Made by a program: the position numbers and the translations under genes. From the NCBI GenBank assembly GCA_963281255.1, contig OY725496.1:4441723-4505722 (forward strand): a stretch of DNA of 64,000 bases, written 5' to 3'. Each line of letters begins with the position of its first letter. Within the stretch, counting starts at the first letter, position 1. This document shows, one piece after another, positions 1 through 8,763 of this stretch. This DNA comes from Aphrocallistes beatrix (lineage: Eukaryota > Porifera > Hexactinellida > Sceptrulophora > Aphrocallistidae). Under the pieces are notes generated by a model. The model searched no databases, was not told the DNA's origin, and saw only the letters and a program-made list of their open reading frames with translations.

Positions 1-1
1 C

Positions 2-358
2 GAGCCCGCCAGTCTCTGCATGACGACTTCTCTCTTCGACGTGCAGATCGTGATCCTGGACTACCGCAGCATCATCTCCGCTGGCTACAACGCTGTGATG
101 CATGTGCACACGTGTGTGGAGGAAGTCCAGGTCATGGAGCTATTCGCGATGGTGGACAAGAAGACCGGCGACAGGAGTAAGAGGAAACCGAGATTCGTGC
201 GGACAGACGATGTTGTGATTTGTCGCCTGCAGTCCAGCGGTCCCATCTGCATCGAGAACTTCAAGGATTTCCCTCAAATGGGCCGATTCACTCTGAGAGA
301 CGAAGGGAAAACCGTCGCGATTGGGAAGATTCTGAGAATACCGCAAGGGGAAAAATGA
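2..358 (+). CDS. GSPT1: eRF3 / GSPT translation termination GTPase, C-terminal part (partial)
   Basis: This is the last exon part of the class II release factor eRF3, the GTPase that works with eRF1 to end translation at stop codons in the cytosol. The visible 119 residues are the end of the third beta-barrel domain, which contacts eRF1. Diagnostic stretches are VQIVILDYRSII, GYNAVMHVHTC, VDKKTGD and FKDFPQMGRFTLRDEGKT, which match animal eRF3 and fit better than EF1A or HBS1L. The reading frame is open to the window's first bases, where EPASLC corresponds to eRF3 sequence just before this region. The internal ATG at 20 is therefore not the start. The GTPase domain lies outside the window. 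Confidence 0.93.
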   Translation, partial: EPASLCMTTSLFDVQIVILDYRSIISAGYNAVMHVHTCVEEVQVMELFAMVDKKTGDRSKRKPRFVRTDDVVICRLQSSGPICIENFKDFPQMGRFTLRDEGKTVAIGKILRIPQGEK

Positions 359-1261
359 TGCTACGCAACTTGAGGTGACGAAGTTCGCCTTTCCGCTTGC
401 CGTGAACTGGTTTAGCTCAATTTCATAGTTTAATTTATCTGTTGTATCAATGGTACAAGCTGCAGTGGTGTGACTGTACTGGGCTGTCCAGCCAATTTGT
501 GATCATTCTAGCATAACAACGTAGTTCTAGGTATTCTGATGAAAACATTCTACTCTGTGGTATATACTCATTCCTCCTGTCACGTTATAGCATAATTATT
601 TATTGCAATGGGGAACCGTTTGAGCGGTATATGAGGCTCTCTTCGGGACAAGGCCTAATAACTGTCAACTGTAGGATGCCGGTCATTTTAACACAAATAT
701 TTTCAAGGTTTGCTAAGGGGGTGATTGGCGTATGTATTTTAAAGGCTCAATGCACTTCAGATGTAGTCTAGTACCATATGAGTCCGAATAACGGCCCCCG
801 CTTATTAATGTAAAGATTTTCTTACAACCCCCCCCCGTTTGTTAATTTCATGAATCGACTCTGAAAATATTATCTAAGACAGTTTTTTATTAGATGAATG
901 GGATCAATTATCTTCCAACTGAATTCTATTAAATATTCTATTCTAAATCGAGATAATCTTATACGTATTCCTGTGTGATGCATTAATTTATTTCTGTCCA
1001 AACCCCTCCAGTAATATAACCAAGAGCATAATTATGCATGAATCTACAACTCGTCTGTTTGTTATTCATGGTTCGTAACAAAGATAGGTATTATTAAAAT
1101 TGATCTGTATAGTGTATTTGAAAAACAAACACTTTCTATTGATTCCAAAAGTTAAAATTTATGAAGTTCAGTGTCAGTCATTTCGATGCGGACCCTGCGA
1201 ATCGATTTTTTATCCTATCTTTTGGAGATAATTTATTTCGAAATTATTGCATTTACTGAAG
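359..1261. other. intergenic, AT-rich
   Basis: This 0.9 kb lies between eRF3 and the small PPxY gene. It is AT-rich with a short C-run near 830. I see no gene, canonical AATAAA or inverted repeat worth naming. Confidence 0.6.
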
Positions 1262-1690
1262 ATGCATAGCAACATCTACAAACGTGACAAGGATGAAAAG
1301 GTTGTCACTTATTTCCCTAGCTCCGATGAAAAATCAGGCGCCAGTTACATAAGCGAGAAGTCAGCGAGTCCAGCTGACTCCGATAAAGCGAGCAGCAATA
1401 AAGTAGAACCGAAGCGCTTCTACTCTCGCGATAAGCGCGACAAAGGAGTGGACCACATGTACTACCCACCCTGCCACATGCTGACGGACGCTAAGCAGAA
1501 GCAGGAGAGCTACGCTCACTCTCAGCAGCTCTACCAGCGGAAGGACCGAGTTGTAGGGACTGCTGTCCCACACGGGAGGATGTACCCTGTGACGGTGGAG
1601 ACAGAAATAGAAACCGCACTGCCCCCCCAAGAACAGAGCGTCCCCCCTCCTGACTACGACTCACTCCCTCCCCCCTATACCCCGCAGTGA
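1262..1690 (+). CDS. small basic/polar protein with C-terminal PPxY motif, function unknown
   Basis: A 142-residue single-exon ORF that I do not recognise. The first ATG in the frame is at 1262; an in-frame TTG at 1247 is ignored. The N-terminal two thirds are hydrophilic, rich in K, R, S and Y, and contain MYYPPCH. The last 20 residues are proline- and tyrosine-rich and end in LPPPYTPQ, a canonical PPxY ligand for WW domains such as those of NEDD4-type E3 ligases or YAP. No signal peptide or membrane segment is visible. G+C is higher than in flanking DNA, supporting a real coding region. It ends 143 bp before TSR1 on the same strand. It could also be the last exon of a longer gene. The WW-binding role is inference from the motif only. 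Confidence 0.6.
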   Translation: MHSNIYKRDKDEKVVTYFPSSDEKSGASYISEKSASPADSDKASSNKVEPKRFYSRDKRDKGVDHMYYPPCHMLTDAKQKQESYAHSQQLYQRKDRVVGTAVPHGRMYPVTVETEIETALPPQEQSVPPPDYDSLPPPYTPQ

Positions 1691-1833
1691 CAGGCACACT
1701 TGTTGTTTAATATTTTCAAACCGTTTCTTTCAGGACATAAGATGTATAATATATCAACATAATAGTATGCATAGTTACGTTCAGATCTGACACTTTTGAG
1801 GATTCAAATGTTCGGATGATTTAGGCGTTTCTG

Positions 1834-4053
1834 ATGGAGCATCGCCACAGGCCAGGACCTCTCAAGCAGCAGAACAAACCGCACAAGAAGTCCCGCCTCA
1901 CGAAAGGGGACAGCACAAAAACGCCCGGGCTCTCCTCCACCCGGGGGGCTGTCTCCCTGGGACGGAAGGAGCGACGGAACCGAGCCAATCAGATTCGAAA
2001 GAACAAACGCGAGCTGATCGTTTTGGAGAAGCGGGCACACGGTCTGTCCGGCTCCCCGCCCCACCTGCTCCTCCTGGTCCCGATGGCAGGGGACATCCAG
2101 CTGGAGGAGGTGTGCCGCTTGCTACAGGGACAGGAGGCCGCTACTTTCTACTGCGCAGGTGTGAAACAGAGGTTCACCGTGAGCTCCGCCCCCTACGGAC
2201 AGCTCTACCCCCTGCTGGACCTCGCCAAGGCGTGCGACTCCCTCCTCTTCATCTTCTCCGTGTCTGAGCCAATCAGCGAGTGGGCTGGGCAGGTGTTGAG
2301 TGTCCTCATGGCGCAGGGACTGCCCACGCCCTGCCACGTGGTGCGCGGGCTGGACACCGTGCCACCTAAGGACAGGAGTCAGACCCGTAACGCTGTCAGC
2401 GCAGTGGTGCACAACCTCCTGCCCGTCGACTCGAAGCTGTTCCCTCTGGACTCCCGGTCCGATGCGGACTGTCTCCTCCGCGTACTCTCGCAGCAGAAGC
2501 GGCGGTCTCTCGCCTACCGAGACAACCGCAGTCAGCTGTACGGCGAGCTCAGCGGGTATGACGTCACCACGCACTCGCTCTCTGTGCGTGGCTATCTCCG
2601 AGGAAAACCGCTGTCCCCCAACCAGCTCCTCCACCTCCCAGGGGCCGGCGACTTCCAGATCTCTCTCATCGAGACCAGTCCGGACCCCTGTCCCTTCGGG
2701 GGAAACTCTCGCGGAGGAGGGATGGAGTCGGAAGGAGAGAGTGTCCGCTTGGTCCCGGACCCCGAGCTCCAGGCGTCGCTGGACCCAGAGGCGCAGGTGG
2801 ACCCGATGGAGGGGGAGCAGACCTGGCCAACCGGGGAGGAACTGAAGTCGATTCTGAAACCGGAGAAGAGCTACCAATCCTCCTGGATCCCCGAGGCCGG
2901 GGGGTCCGGATCTGAGGGGGAGTCAGAGGGGGCGAGGGGGGGAGGGGAGGACAGCGGGTCGGAGGACCATCTGTCCCTCGGCAGCGAGGCGGAGTCCGAC
3001 TCCGGGATGACGGACACCTGGACCATGGACACGACGGACTACGATCGGACGTGTGACCCTAGCGCGGAGCGGGAGCAGCTGGAGAAGATGCGCGCGCAGA
3101 GAGAGGAGGCGATGTTTCCGGACGAGGTGGACACCCCCGTCGACACCCCGGCCCGCGTCCGGTTCCAAAAGTACCGCGGCCTCCAAAGTTTCCGGAGCTC
3201 CCCTTGGGACCGCTCAGAGAACCTGCCCCCTGAGTACGGCCGCATTTTCAAGTTCCAGAACTTCAGAGCCACTCAGAAGCGCGTGTTGGGCCGCACAGCC
3301 GAGGGCCAGGAGGCAGCAGCTGGTCTCTACGTCACGGTGCACCTCAGAGACTTCCCAGCTGATCTGGTGCCGCTCCTTCCCCCGTCCCTGGTCCTGTTCT
3401 CCCTGCTGCAGTTCGAGCAGAAGATGTCCCTGATGCACTTCGCCGTGAAGAGAGCCTCTTGCGAGGAAGTGGTCCAGTCGAAGGACCGCTTGCTCCTGCA
3501 GGTCGGATGTCGCCGGTACTCCGCCAATCCGATCTACTCGCAGCACTGCCCCGGAGACAAGCACAAGTTCGAGCGGTTCTTCCGAGGGGGCGGGACCTAC
3601 GTCGCATCTGTGTACGCTCCCATCACGTTCCCGTCCTGCCCCGTCCTCTTGTTCACTCCCCCCTCCCAGGCGTCCCCCCCACACCTCGTGGCGACCGGGA
3701 CAGTGCTGGCCGCGGGTCCGGACAGAATCACCTGCAAGCGGATCATCCTGAGCGGACACCCGCTCAGGATCCACCGGCGTTCCGCCGTGGTGCGCTACAT
3801 GTTCTTCGGCCGCGAGGACATCGATTGGTTCCGGCCGGTGCAACTGCGCACTAAACAGGGCCGAGTTGGGAACATTAAAGAAGCTCTCGGGACACACGGA
3901 CACATGAAATGCACATTTGACAAACAGCTGAAGGCGCAGGACACGGTTCTGATGCACCTCTACAAGAGGGTCTATCCCAAGTGGAGCTACTCCCCCCTGC
4001 TACTTGACACCTCCGTTAAAGAGGACCGAATGGAGATGGAGAGAGAGAAATGA
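1834..4053 (+). CDS. TSR1: TSR1 pre-40S ribosome biogenesis factor
   Basis: Intronless 739-residue TSR1 homologue (human about 804). TSR1 is a catalytically dead GTPase-like factor of the BMS1/TSR1 family that sits on late pre-40S particles and blocks premature joining of translation factors. The start reads HRPGPLKQQNKPHKKSR, nearly the family N-terminus, which fixes the ATG at 1834. A basic RRNRANQIRKNKRE helix follows, then a degenerate G-domain (about 75-200), the AARP2CN-like part (about 210-290), an acidic linker rich in E, S and G (about 320-400), and the conserved C-terminal half with RRSAVVRYMFFGREDIDWF and HMKCTFDKQL. The gene is very GC-rich compared with its surroundings, so long antisense ORFs here are shadows. 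Animal TSR1 genes normally have many introns; none is visible. Confidence 0.95.
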   Translation: MEHRHRPGPLKQQNKPHKKSRLTKGDSTKTPGLSSTRGAVSLGRKERRNRANQIRKNKRELIVLEKRAHGLSGSPPHLLLLVPMAGDIQLEEVCRLLQGQEAATFYCAGVKQRFTVSSAPYGQLYPLLDLAKACDSLLFIFSVSEPISEWAGQVLSVLMAQGLPTPCHVVRGLDTVPPKDRSQTRNAVSAVVHNLLPVDSKLFPLDSRSDADCLLRVLSQQKRRSLAYRDNRSQLYGELSGYDVTTHSLSVRGYLRGKPLSPNQLLHLPGAGDFQISLIETSPDPCPFGGNSRGGGMESEGESVRLVPDPELQASLDPEAQVDPMEGEQTWPTGEELKSILKPEKSYQSSWIPEAGGSGSEGESEGARGGGEDSGSEDHLSLGSEAESDSGMTDTWTMDTTDYDRTCDPSAEREQLEKMRAQREEAMFPDEVDTPVDTPARVRFQKYRGLQSFRSSPWDRSENLPPEYGRIFKFQNFRATQKRVLGRTAEGQEAAAGLYVTVHLRDFPADLVPLLPPSLVLFSLLQFEQKMSLMHFAVKRASCEEVVQSKDRLLLQVGCRRYSANPIYSQHCPGDKHKFERFFRGGGTYVASVYAPITFPSCPVLLFTPPSQASPPHLVATGTVLAAGPDRITCKRIILSGHPLRIHRRSAVVRYMFFGREDIDWFRPVQLRTKQGRVGNIKEALGTHGHMKCTFDKQLKAQDTVLMHLYKRVYPKWSYSPLLLDTSVKEDRMEMEREK

Positions 4054-4558
4054 GATACTGGATTCTTCGTAAGTTGTATTTGATAGAAATTGGTAGAAGT
4101 TTTGATACTAGGGTAATTTGAATTCCATTTTAGAGCGATATTGTGAATCTAAAAACTGTTTAATTACCGGCACTAAATAACATAAATTTCAGTCGACTTA
4201 AGAGAGATATGGATATTCTAGGAATACTAAGTAGTCTTCCTTAGTGCAAATACGGATAACACGTAACTCCTTATATGACAGCACTTTTAAAATATCCTGT
4301 ATGCATGAGATAGTTCTCTGCCTCACTAACTGTCAAGTGAAATGTGAAACTATTCCTCGACTTAACTCATCTAACCCAGTTTTGAAATATTTGTAGTGTT
4401 AACTATGAACTGAATCCTCACATTATTCATTATTGCATACTCCCTACATATAATTCATTAGACTTACTACATAGTTAAAAATGTATTTATATAAACAATT
4501 TATAATAGAGCAGGACGTAATTGTCCGTACATTTTACATAATATGAAGTCACCACCAG
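4054..4558. other. intergenic between convergent TSR1 and the ubiquitin-like array
   Basis: AT-rich 0.5 kb holding the 3' ends of TSR1 (plus) and the first di-ubiquitin-like gene (minus). At 4545-4552 there is TGAAGTCA, a one-base variant of the TGACGTCA found just past the stop of the other three array members. Confidence 0.5.
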
Positions 4559-5128
4559 CTATATAAAGCAGCACATGCATTTCCAGAAACTCCCATGATC
4601 ATCTTGGTCCATCTCCAACGGTTCAAGAGTCTGTTCTCCCGTGTGGCGTTTTCCTCCGGGGTAGCCTTTCATTAACAGATATATCGTGTACTCTACCTGC
4701 TTTGCCGGTAAACAGCTCTTTACTTCTTTCTTGTCTATCATCTCCGTTTCCTTCTTTCCAATGACAATTTCCAATCTCTGTGTCTTAAAATCTATAGCCC
4801 TCTTCTCCTCTATCAGCATCTTCAGCTGAAGCACGGTGGTCGCTTTGTCAATTGTGATGTCGAAATAATCTCCGTTTAAGCAAGTTATTCTGACTTCCAT
4901 GCCTGCCCTCACATTAGACAATAGGTATAGTGTGTGTCCATGTTTGATTGCGATATTTTCCAGTTTCTCTTCACTGAGTAACATCCTTTCTTTCACCATT
5001 AATTGCTGACAAGGGACTGGCAGTCCTTCTTCCTTGGCGATTTCATTTTGGAGATCACTGACCGTAGCATCCTGGTGTGTCTCGATTGTCAGACTCCTAC
5101 CTGTTAATGTGGAAACTTCGAAATCCAT
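4559..5128 (-). CDS. di-ubiquitin-like protein with CaaX prenylation box, copy 1
   Basis: 189 residues in one exon. Residues 1-76 form a ubiquitin-like domain: VSTLTGRSLTIETHQDATV aligns with the ubiquitin start, then EEGLPVPCQQL and HTLYLLSNVRAG, with RAG in place of the ubiquitin RGG. Residues 77-155 form a second, more diverged ubiquitin-like domain starting MEVRITCLNGDYFDI. The tail is polar and ends KCMCCFI: the last four residues CCFI fit a CaaX box, with a further cysteine (CMCC) that could be palmitoylated. No terminal Gly-Gly exists, so conjugation to targets is unlikely; I infer a membrane-anchored double-UBL, ISG15/FAT10-like in architecture but UBL3/MUB-like in anchoring. The family is not one I can name. 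It is the first of four tandem copies. Confidence 0.8.
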   Translation of the reverse strand: MDFEVSTLTGRSLTIETHQDATVSDLQNEIAKEEGLPVPCQQLMVKERMLLSEEKLENIAIKHGHTLYLLSNVRAGMEVRITCLNGDYFDITIDKATTVLQLKMLIEEKRAIDFKTQRLEIVIGKKETEMIDKKEVKSCLPAKQVEYTIYLLMKGYPGGKRHTGEQTLEPLEMDQDDHGSFWKCMCCFI

Positions 5129-5192
5129 TTTGTTCGTGAGAATATTCTGTAGTTTAGATAGAGCTGAGATTTTTAAAATCTCGATTTTACGT

Positions 5193-5236
5193 CCTATTTA
5201 TTGTGATGGATCTGTTCCAAGGCAATTCAATGCTCT
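5193..5236 (-). promoter_or_regulatory. conserved core promoter block of the di-UBL array (copy 1)
   Basis: Read on the minus strand, CCTTGGAACAGATCCAT is followed about 4 bp later by an AATAAATAGGA TATA-like stretch about 70 bp before the ATG. The same order and spacing occur upstream of the other copies (about 6379-6420, 7775-7815 and 9399-9440). Conservation outside the coding region at this fixed distance supports a core promoter, though recent duplication alone could also explain it. Confidence 0.5.
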
Positions 5237-5794
5237 ACTATAGTAATTGTGACTTCCTACTTACTAGTCATTACTCACATTATACATTGATATTAAATGT
5301 ATTTTGCTATATGAAGTAATTTAGTAGTACATTGATATATTAAGTAATGGGCTATTAGACTTGATGTGATGATAAACTTTTTGACGTTGTTTCAATATAA
5401 TTTAACTGTTGTATAGAGTTACTGAGGTGTGTAGCACACGCCTGAGGGTAGGATCTAGCCTTTGGAAGAATAATGCGATGGGAGGGAGTAGGCGCGACCC
5501 TACAAAATCTAGAGTCCGATTTCAAGCAAAATTTCGCGTGTAGGATCCGGTCCCTGTAAAGTGTGAGTCTGCACTTGCTATTTTTTCGGTTAATATATGC
5601 TGAATATTCTAGTATTGGCTGATGTGAGTCTAGAGTTAGTTATTTTCACTTATTAAACTCTTGTTCGTATCTCTTACTATCAAGTCACATAATCCTATTA
5701 ATAGTACATTTGTAACAAAAAGGTTTAGAGCACTTGTAATACAAACATCTTATGATAGAGTAGTATGCATATGTCCATATACTTCTACATTGTA

Positions 5795-5802
5795 TGACGT
5801 CA
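5795..5802. promoter_or_regulatory. CRE-like palindrome TGACGTCA past the stop of copy 2
   Basis: A perfect 8-bp CREB/ATF-type palindrome 11 bp beyond the stop codon of copy 2. Matching sites lie at 7107-7114 (11 bp past copy 3) and 8746-8753 (11 bp past copy 4). It may be only part of the duplicated unit. Confidence 0.4.
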
Positions 5803-5812
5803 TCGCCACCTC

Positions 5813-6331
5813 CTATAGGATATTACATTTCCCTTTCGGGGGCCGGTTCATCCTATCACTTCTCATTAGTAGAGATATGGAGTACTCTCCCGGTCTACAA
5901 ACACCGTCAGGGAAGTAACTCATTACTTCTTTCCTGTTTATCATTTCCCACTCTTTTTTTCCAATGTTAATTATCAATCTCAGCGTGTTAGCATCTATAG
6001 CCCTCTTCTCCTCTATCAGCATCTTCAACTGATGCACTGTGTCCGTCTTGCCAACCAGGACGCAGAATTTATCTCCGTTTATTAAAGTTATTTCGACTTC
6101 CGTGCCAGCCCTCACATTAGACAATAGGTATAGTTTGTGTCCATGCTTAATTGCGATATTTTCCAGTTTCTCTTCACTGAGTAACATCCTTTCTTTCACC
6201 ATTAATTGCTGACAAGGGACTGGCAGTCCTTCTTCCTTGGCGATTTCATTTTGGAGATCACTGACCGTAGCATCCTGGTGTGTCTCGATTGTCAGACTCC
6301 TTCCTGTTAATGTGGAAACTGAAAAATCCAT
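5813..6331 (-). CDS. di-ubiquitin-like protein with CaaX box, copy 2
   Basis: 172 residues, the shortest copy. The first ubiquitin-like domain differs from copy 1 at only two of its first 73 residues (E4S and T66K). The second domain, starting TEVEITLINGDKFCV, is much more diverged and has a two-residue longer turn (DGVCRPGEYS). The acidic C-terminal linker of the other copies is missing, so the protein goes almost directly from the second domain into PPKGKCNIL. CNIL is a CaaX box with terminal L, the type that usually directs geranylgeranylation, preceded by basic residues that could help membrane binding. There is a single cysteine at the tail and so no neighbouring palmitoylation site. The ORF is intact. 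Confidence 0.78.
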   Translation of the reverse strand: MDFSVSTLTGRSLTIETHQDATVSDLQNEIAKEEGLPVPCQQLMVKERMLLSEEKLENIAIKHGHKLYLLSNVRAGTEVEITLINGDKFCVLVGKTDTVHQLKMLIEEKRAIDANTLRLIINIGKKEWEMINRKEVMSYFPDGVCRPGEYSISLLMRSDRMNRPPKGKCNIL

Positions 6332-7124
6332 TTTGTTCGTGAGAATATTCTGTAGTTTAGATAGAACTCAAAGTCCTATTTAATGGTATGGATCTGTTCC
6401 AAGGTAATTCAATGCTCTGCTATATAATAGTAGTCATTCTGACTACCTACTCGTCATTAGTAATACATTTATTTTGATATATGAAGTAATTAGTATTACA
6501 TTGACATATGAAGTAAAAGTCCTGGACTATTAGACTCTGAACTTGATGCAATGTGATGAAGACGTTGTTTTCGACAGAATTTAACTGTTGGATCGAGTTA
6601 CCAAGGTGTGTAAGAGTGTATCTTGTGATTGATGAAGTATATTGTAGACATTGAATGAATACGAATTAGTGATGTGTGCTATCCAATATTTCAATTCGGA
6701 TTAGATATCCAAGGGAGATGTTCACTACGGATGTTAGTTGTTGTCTGTGCACGCCTGAGGGTAGTATATAGCCTTAGGAAGAATAATGTGATGGGAGGGA
6801 GTAGGTGCGATCCCACAAAATCGAGAGTCGATTCCAAGCAAAATTTCGAGTTTAGGATCCGATCCCTGTAAAGTGTGAGTCTGCACTTGCTATTTTTTCG
6901 GTTAATTTATGCTGAATATTCTAGTATTGGCTGATGTGAGTCTAGAGATAGTTATTTTCACTTATTAAACTCTTGTTCGTATCTCTTACTATCAAGTCAC
7001 ATAATCCTATTAATAGTACATTTGTAACAAAAAGGTTTAGAACACTTGTAAATACAAACATCTTATGATAGAGTAGTATCATATATCCATATAGCTCTAC
7101 ATTGTATGACGTCATCGCCACCTC
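6332..7124. other. promoter of copy 2 and second copy of the spacer block
   Basis: Contains the conserved core promoter block near 6379-6420 and, from about 6776 to the stop of copy 3, a near duplicate of the 5467-5812 spacer. Small ORFs here and in the neighbouring spacers are not conserved between copies and are not called. Confidence 0.65.
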
Positions 7125-7712
7125 CTATAGGATACTACAACAGCATTTCTTTTCCGCTTTAGAGTTCATCCTATCGCTTTGCTCAATCTCAATCGGTTCA
7201 AGATCAACTTCTCTCGAATTCCGAGTTCCTCTCATTGAGCCTTTCAATAGTAGGGCTATCGAGTACTCTTCGTGGTTACGAATAGTATTATCTGGGAAAT
7301 AGCTCACTACTTCTTTCCTGTCAAACATCTCCGTTTCAACCCTTCTAATGCTAATTACCAATCTCTGCATGTTAGCATCTATAGCCCTCTTCTCCTGTAT
7401 CAGCATCTTCAGCTGGGACACTGTGGTCGTATCGTCAATCAAGATTTTAAACTTATGTCCTTCCATGGAAGTTATTTCTACTTCCATGCCAGCTCTCACA
7501 TTAGACAATAGGTATAGTGTGTGTCCGTGTTTCATTGCGATATTTTCCAGTTTCTCTTCACTGAGTAACATCCTTTCTTTCACCATTAATTGCTGACAAG
7601 GGACTGGCAGTCCTTCCTTGGCGATTTCATTTTGGAGATCACTGACCGTAGCATCCTGGTGTGTCTCGATTGTCAGACTCCTTCCTGTTAATGTGGAAAC
7701 TTCGAAATTCAT
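7125..7712 (-). CDS. di-ubiquitin-like protein with CaaX box, copy 3
   Basis: 195 residues. The first ubiquitin-like domain matches the others apart from D2N, loss of one Glu codon (AKEGLPV instead of AKEEGLPV) and I60M, so an in-frame 3-bp deletion has been tolerated. The second domain starts MEVEITSMEGHKFKI and is diverged, including RRVETEMF where other copies have GKKETEM. A linker with LEPIEIEQSDRMN leads to a basic, cysteine-rich tail KAEKKCCCSIL ending in CaaX box CSIL with two extra adjacent cysteines. The Leu end suggests geranylgeranylation, and the extra cysteines could be acylated, as in some small GTPases. No terminal Gly-Gly. Neighbouring copies lie on both sides with the same orientation. 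Confidence 0.78.
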   Translation of the reverse strand: MNFEVSTLTGRSLTIETHQDATVSDLQNEIAKEGLPVPCQQLMVKERMLLSEEKLENIAMKHGHTLYLLSNVRAGMEVEITSMEGHKFKILIDDTTTVSQLKMLIQEKRAIDANMQRLVISIRRVETEMFDRKEVVSYFPDNTIRNHEEYSIALLLKGSMRGTRNSREVDLEPIEIEQSDRMNSKAEKKCCCSIL

Positions 7713-8763
7713 TTTGCTTGTGATGATTCTGTAGTTTATTCGATATAGCTCAGATACTTAACATCTCAACTCTACCTCCTATTTATTGGGATGGATCTGT
7801 TCCAAGGTAATTCGATGCTCTCTTCCATAATAGTCCTTCTCACTTCTAATCATGAGTCATTACGTTAATATAGAATTTATTTTAATATAGTCTGAGATAA
7901 TACGTAATGGGGTTTGACTCTGAACTTGATACAAATATGAAAATTTTGATGACGTTTTTAATATAATTTAATTGTTGGATTGAGTTGCTGAGGTTGTAGT
8001 GTAAATGTTGACTGATGAAATATACTTTTAGTTATGATTATTAGTATTTTATCTAAGGTGTAAAATCACTTGAATAGATGCAGATATCAAACAATATCTA
8101 ATTACTTCACGTGCTGATACGAGTAGAATGTTACTACGTATATATAATATTTTAATTCGATACTAGATATCCAAGAGGGAGACTACGGATGCTAAGGAGT
8201 GACACCATTTTCGCTCCTTCTTTCGGGACTATTTAAGTGAGGCTACTTTCCAAATGGATTATATCTAAATAATGACTTGACTTAGATATGCGAGAGATAT
8301 TTTTATCTAAGTGGAATCGTTTCTGTTCTAGTTCCTATCGATTTAATTTCGTTATATCTGGCATGCTATGCGGAGTTGCCAGAAATTATTTAGTTTATAG
8401 AATTTTGAGTTTTGAGTTCATCTCTTATGGGGAGATGTCCTTACAGCATGAACTGTGTATCAAACGCCTCCGTTGTGCGATCCTGCGAAATCTATCCACC
8501 TTTTTTTCAGATTCAACGGCTAATATAATATATGCTATTCCACTACATATGCAGAATCCGGTTGCTATGAAGCTAAAACACAAAAATTTCACGATTCATT
8601 AACGGATGAATTCGATTTGAGGTAAATCTACGAATAAGGGCATCTTCCTAGTGCTCTCGAATTCATCAGATATTTGACAAGCATTCATGCGAATGAACAG
8701 ATATTATGTTAGAGTAGTGCGTACATGTCTACATTATACACTCTATGACGTCATCACCGCTTG
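7713..8763. other. promoter of copy 3 and diverged third spacer block
   Basis: The promoter block is near 7775-7815. The remaining sequence is an older, more diverged version of the array spacer, including CGCCTCCGTTGTGCGATC near 8465 and the TGACGTCA at 8746. A 104-codon ORF at 8288-8602 has no counterpart in the sister spacers and is not called. Confidence 0.6.

Larger units (their letters stand above)
5129..5812. other. promoter of copy 1 and duplicated spacer block
   Basis: On the right of copy 1 lies its minus-strand promoter (separate entry). From about 5467 a spacer block begins that recurs at about 6776 and, more diverged, near 8440 and 10190. Shared landmarks include GATGGGAGGGAGTAGG, GTGAGTCTGCACTTGC and GGCTGATGTGAGTCTAGAG. 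The block ends at copy 2's stop codon and so includes its 3' flank. No gene is supported here. Confidence 0.7.

Noticed and set aside
2122..3957. Long minus-strand and shifted-frame ORFs (up to 251 codons) across TSR1
   Set aside because: They are shadows of a very GC-rich coding frame with few stop codons; TSR1 homology accounts for the region.
8288..8602. 104-codon ORF between di-UBL copies 3 and 4
   Set aside because: No counterpart in the sister spacers, AT-rich composition, no motif; the region is diverged spacer.
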